From Candidatus Aquicultor primus (GTDB lineage Bacteria > Actinomycetota > Aquicultoria > Aquicultorales > Aquicultoraceae), in the NCBI GenBank assembly GCA_001767575.1, contig MELI01000001.1, positions 1-8,112 of the forward strand: DNA of 8,112 bases, read 5' to 3'. Under the pieces are notes generated by a model. The model was given only the letters and a program-made list of their open reading frames with translations, was not told the DNA's origin and did not search any database. Every line of letters begins with the position of its first letter. Within the stretch, counting starts at the first letter, position 1. This document shows, piece after piece, positions 5,421 through 8,112 of this stretch. Both the position numbers and the translations under genes were made by a program.

Positions 5421-6126
5421 AGGCCAGCTCTTCGAGGAGGCGCGCCTGGGGTAACGGGATAGCATCGAGACTTAGGAGTAAGCGCGCTCTAAACGCTGTC
5501 AAAGACTCCTCGTCCGCACGATTGTTGTCGATCGGCGCGCCGTTGTTTTTGAGCACGATATCATCGATTCCGCTGAGCGCCTCGGCGTAGACGTTGAGCG
5601 GCTCCACGGCCGAGGCCGGGCAATCCGACAACAGGGCTCCTATGGCCACCGCGGCCTTAAAGAGGCTTGCGTGTTTACCGCCGGGGGCACCGCCGTCGAC
5701 GTCCGGCTCGCGCTTACGAACATGCTCGGTGGCCACATCCGCTATCGCTTGTACCATATACTCGATTACCCTGCCGTTGCCCAACGCGCCGGCGACGATT
5801 ATGGCACGCGCGTAAAAATAGTCCGCGCTTATGAGGAGAAAATCCTTCCGGGAGTCTCTGTTGGTTTTTTCATCGGGATAATGCGCCGCCACCGCTAAGC
5901 GCAACAACTCCAGCCCGGCGCCGATCGGAACCAGCTCATCAGAACGGTATCTCCCCATACTTGCGGTGATAAAGAGCAAGGCCGCGAGCGGCGTATCGTC
6001 GACAACGCGCTTGCTTTCGGCCAGCAACCGGTGGTCGGAAAAAGCATAGGTCGTAAGCCGCTCTTTCGCCTCATCGAGGTCCGCACTTATCTTATTGACC
6101 AGAATTTCCATTCCTTGTGTGTCCAT
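5413..6126 (-). CDS. Degenerate prenyl-synthase-like subunit (HepS-like, probably non-catalytic)
   Basis: The protein has 237 residues. Compared with the downstream enzyme it keeps the fold pattern but not the catalytic motifs. LELLRLAVAAHYPDE (72-86) lines up with the ELIHMASLIHDD helix, but the DDxxD motif is gone. SADYFYARA (100-108) matches GDFLFATAF. KHASLFKAAVAIGALLS (151-167) matches KTAALFTACCQTGAYLS, and SGIDDIVL (185-192) matches the second motif with only two aspartates left. Size and the ADYF block resemble HepS (heptaprenyl diphosphate synthase component I), which has no activity alone and sets chain length in a dimer with HepT. Overlap with the synthase gene supports equimolar translation. 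The start ATG at 6124-6126 has no clear Shine-Dalgarno; a stop three codons upstream limits the frame, leaving Met1 or Met6. Confidence 0.75.
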   Translation of the reverse strand: MDTQGMEILVNKISADLDEAKERLTTYAFSDHRLLAESKRVVDDTPLAALLFITASMGRYRSDELVPIGAGLELLRLAVAAHYPDEKTNRDSRKDFLLISADYFYARAIIVAGALGNGRVIEYMVQAIADVATEHVRKREPDVDGGAPGGKHASLFKAAVAIGALLSDCPASAVEPLNVYAEALSGIDDIVLKNNGAPIDNNRADEESLTAFRARLLLSLDAIPLPQARLLEELAYE

Positions 6127-6165
6127 ATCTATTCAAGGATACAGGAGCATACAGCCATAATCCAG

Positions 6166-6194
6166 CAGATATTGGGTGTGAATCGCGGTGTAAA
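6166..6194 (-). promoter_or_regulatory. Weak candidate promoter upstream of the prenyl-synthase pair
   Basis: TTTACA (6189-6194) and TATCTG (6166-6171) on the minus strand are 17 bases apart. The -35 matches five of six positions but the -10 only three. The 126-base gap between rex and the HepS-like gene shows no terminator, so the pair may equally be read through from rex. Confidence 0.25.
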
Positions 6195-6252
6195 TAGCCC
6201 TCGGCGCGACCGCACATGTTGGGCATGTTCTTGCCGTCGTTACCGCTTGGCG

Positions 6253-6885
6253 TTATCGCTTCTGTAGATAATACGAGAGTATCTGCAGCTCGACCGAGAG
6301 GTCGACCTGGCGTAAGACGACCTCTTCGGGGACGTCTATGGTTATCGGCGCGAAATTGATTATCGCGCGAACTCCGGCATCGACCATCTTGTTGGCCACA
6401 CCCTGGGCGGACGGAGCCTGAGTGGCGATTATGCCGATATCGACCCCGCCGGGAAGGTTATGCGCGAAATCATGGATTTCATTGATATGTTGGACGAGAA
6501 GCCCGTCGACTTTCTTGCCGATTATGGCCGGGTCGCGGTCGAAAGCACCCACCACCTTAAAACCTTTTTGCGAAAACCCCTGGTACCCGACGAGCGCGCC
6601 GCCTAACCTGCCAAGCCCTACTATAATGACGGTCCGGTCACGCAATAACCCGAGCCATTTTGAAACCTCGTTGACGAGCTGGTCTACTTCATAGCCTACC
6701 CCGCGCGTGCCGAATTCACCGAGATATGAGAGGTCTTTGCGAAGCTGGGCGGCATTGGTTCCGGCTATCTGGGCCAAGCCCTCCGAGGATACTATCTGCT
6801 CGCCTTTGTTCGCCAGCATTACGAGGGAGCGCAAATAAACGGGCAGACGTGCGATTGTCGTTTGAGGTAGTTTATGTTTTTTCAC
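6253..6885 (-). CDS. rex: Redox-sensing transcriptional repressor Rex
   Basis: The 210-residue protein has the standard Rex architecture. An N-terminal winged helix contains the signature QLRKDLSYLGEFGTRGVGY (47-65). A Rossmann domain follows with GLGRLG (GxGxxG, 90-95), AFDRDP with D116 at the end of the second strand, GIIATQAP (151-158) and the NFAP motif (177-180). A C-terminal swapped helix follows VDLSVELQ (194-201). Rex dimers bind operators when NADH is low and release DNA when NADH rises, controlling fermentation and respiration genes. The start is GTG at 6883-6885, the first possible start after an in-frame TAG. A TAGGAG (6898-6903) lies twelve bases upstream, rather far. A promoter and a dyad with Rex-type half-sites lie upstream. 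Confidence 0.96.
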   Translation of the reverse strand: MKKHKLPQTTIARLPVYLRSLVMLANKGEQIVSSEGLAQIAGTNAAQLRKDLSYLGEFGTRGVGYEVDQLVNEVSKWLGLLRDRTVIIVGLGRLGGALVGYQGFSQKGFKVVGAFDRDPAIIGKKVDGLLVQHINEIHDFAHNLPGGVDIGIIATQAPSAQGVANKMVDAGVRAIINFAPITIDVPEEVVLRQVDLSVELQILSYYLQKR

Positions 6886-6924
6886 GCTTCCCGTCTACTC
6901 CTATCGGTCTATACGCTGGTTGAC

Positions 6925-6940
6925 TCACAATACTTTGTGA
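6925..6940. promoter_or_regulatory. Inverted repeat TCACAA-TACT-TTGTGA upstream of rex
   Basis: A perfect six-base dyad with a four-base centre in the rex leader, 40 bases before the GTG and about 20 bases past the candidate -10. The arms are identical to Rex half-sites, but their order is reversed relative to the usual TTGTGA-N6-TCACAA operator. It may be an autoregulatory site with unusual geometry, a site for another factor, or a small RNA hairpin. Confidence 0.45.
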
Positions 6941-6960
6941 TTATGAGAACTTTCTCTTGA

Positions 6961-6989
6961 ATTCTACCCAATAGACGCGCGTTTGTCTA
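6961..6989 (-). promoter_or_regulatory. Candidate promoter of rex
   Basis: On the minus strand TAGACA (6984-6989) and TAGAAT (6961-6966) are separated by 17 bases, each matching five of six consensus positions. An AT tract (TTTAATAATTATTTA, about 7000-7014) lies some ten bases further upstream, where an UP element would be. The leader would be about 70 bases and would contain the TCACAA/TTGTGA dyad. Confidence 0.6.
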
Positions 6990-7065
6990 CGGCGAACGTA
7001 AATAATTATTAAAGCAGTAGTCTGTCCTTAACAACATAGCGGCGTCGGGGTTGTGCGAAATAGGG

Positions 7066-8112
7066 CTACTTAGACAGGTCTTTAAGCGCGGCTTTGGCTT
7101 CGGCATCGTCGGGCTTAACAGCTAAAAGCCTCTCATATGCAGCCTTGGCCTTCCCGGTATCGCCCACTGCCTTCTGGCTCTGCCCCAAGAGGCGAAGAGC
7201 GGTCTCGTTACCCGCATCGATCGACACAACAAAATCGAGAAGCTCGATGGCCTCGGTATATTTTGCCCTGTAGGTAAGTATGTTGGCGAGGAGAAGACGC
7301 GCCGAGAAAGCATTCGGCCTGATAGCTATAGCCTTTTTAAGCTCTTGCTCCGCAAGCGCGAGCGAGGGGTCGTTCGGCGACAACGCGCTCTTACTGTAAG
7401 CGCTCGCCAGGAATATATAATGGTCGGCTTCGAGCGGCTCCTGGCGTACAGCCTCTTCAAATGTCGCTATAGCCTTGTCGAGCGTGCTCTTATTGTTTTG
7501 AGAAATTCCCAGTTGCTCGAGGAACATGCCGTACCCATCGTAATACCGGCCGTTTTTGTAGAGGATAATCGCCTTTTCATAACGGCTTGCCGCTTCATTG
7601 TATTGACCGGTGCCCGCCAGCTTAAGCGCGGTCGCGTAATGGACATCGGCGACATACATCGTCACGCCGAAATACGCCGAGACGAGCGCGACAAGAACTA
7701 GGGCGGCCATAGTGAATTTCAAATAGATGTCGATGTTTGACCGAGGTATGATCGCGGTGACCCTGACCTTGCCCACGGAAGCCATGAGCGCCCCCATGAT
7801 GACCCAGAAAACACCGGTGCTGCCCGAAATACTGACACCGAAGATAAGATGGATGAAATAGCCGACCAGCGCCGCGGTCAAACCCGCGTAGACGAGGCGC
7901 TCTTCGCTGTCTCGCTTCCGTAAATACATCACAGCCAAAACGACGACCGCCGTGAGAAACCCGAGAAACAGTAAGGTCGCCGGTATGCCAATGCCCGCCG
8001 CCAGCTGTACGACATAATTATGGGCGTTGTCGGCGACACTTCTCCCTTGGTTCATCTGCACATACTTGAGCGTCTCGTAGCGCTCCGAGCCAAGCCTGAA
8101 GGTGTCGGGGCC
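7066..8112 (-). CDS. O-antigen ligase/Wzy-like membrane protein with C-terminal TPR domain, 5'-truncated by window edge
   Basis: The frame is open to the right edge and gives the last 348 residues; the N-terminal membrane helices are outside the window. The visible part starts with GPDTF and DNAHN (28-32), the loop typical of the O-antigen ligase/polymerase (Wzy_C) family. Hydrophobic segments follow at about 41-64, 73-93, 97-114 and 130-154, then about 190 residues of TPR repeats (from about 158; clear units near 211-240, 255-285 and 300-335). Family members join or polymerise lipid-linked glycans, and TPR-bearing versions are common in bacteria that decorate cell-surface polymers or proteins. 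The acceptor cannot be told. A GTG at 8059-8061 (Val18 here) should not be taken as the start, because conserved residues precede it. No clear terminator separates it from the rex promoter region. Confidence 0.85.
   Translation of the reverse strand, partial: GPDTFRLGSERYETLKYVQMNQGRSVADNAHNYVVQLAAGIGIPATLLFLGFLTAVVVLAVMYLRKRDSEERLVYAGLTAALVGYFIHLIFGVSISGSTGVFWVIMGALMASVGKVRVTAIIPRSNIDIYLKFTMAALVLVALVSAYFGVTMYVADVHYATALKLAGTGQYNEAASRYEKAIILYKNGRYYDGYGMFLEQLGISQNNKSTLDKAIATFEEAVRQEPLEADHYIFLASAYSKSALSPNDPSLALAEQELKKAIAIRPNAFSARLLLANILTYRAKYTEAIELLDFVVSIDAGNETALRLLGQSQKAVGDTGKAKAAYERLLAVKPDDAEAKAALKDLSK

Noticed and set aside
5421..5465. N-terminal extension of 15 residues on the prenyl synthase
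   Set aside because: It lies entirely within the upstream gene, has no ribosome site, and does not resemble the family N-terminus.
6092..6226. 44-codon minus-strand ORF beginning MPNMCGRAEG between rex and the HepS-like gene
   Set aside because: It has no Shine-Dalgarno, its end overlaps the HepS-like gene out of frame, and the peptide shows no recognisable domain or membrane segment.
8059..8061. GTG as start of the TPR/ligase gene
   Set aside because: The same frame continues to the window edge with family-typical residues, so this is an internal valine codon.

Overview
The window looks like an ordinary chromosomal stretch of a mid-to-high GC bacterium, probably an anaerobic or facultative Gram-positive such as a deep-branching Actinobacteriota or a Firmicutes relative. 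Reasons are purine-rich Shine-Dalgarno sites, GTG starts on two genes, a Rex redox repressor, a two-gene long-chain prenyl diphosphate synthase and a deaminase-type amidohydrolase. The taxonomic guess is inference; no marker gene in the window fixes it. There are no rRNA or tRNA genes, CRISPR arrays, phage genes or transposases.

All complete genes lie on the minus strand. From right to left, in the direction of transcription, they are: the C-terminal part of an O-antigen-ligase-like membrane protein with TPR repeats (cut by the right edge); rex with its own promoter region; a catalytically degenerate prenyl-synthase subunit overlapping a catalytic polyprenyl diphosphate synthase; a double-hairpin palindromic element; a COG0402-type amidohydrolase; a possible 15-codon ORF; a single-pass membrane protein with low-complexity flanks; a membrane-anchored TPR protein; and an AHL-lactonase-family metallo-hydrolase. 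At the far left, a nearly complete DUF72 (YecE-like) gene on the plus strand converges on the hydrolase gene. A short GC hairpin between them serves as terminator.

The clearest theme is redox and isoprenoid-quinone supply. Rex senses NADH/NAD+. The next two genes look like a HepS/HepT-type heterodimer that makes the side-chain precursor of menaquinone. The following amidohydrolase belongs to the superfamily that includes MTA/SAH deaminases and the aminodeoxyfutalosine deaminase of the futalosine menaquinone route. The link to menaquinone is inference from neighbourhood. The left half (membrane protein, TPR protein, lactonase-like hydrolase) has no pathway that I recognise.

I found no convincing wholly new system. 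The points most worth a second look are the degenerate/catalytic prenyl-synthase pair, two hydrolases that each seem to lack a canonical catalytic or metal-binding acid, a strong Shine-Dalgarno feeding a 15-codon ORF, a structured leader with an inverted repeat inside a promoter, and the palindromic element at 4392-4442.
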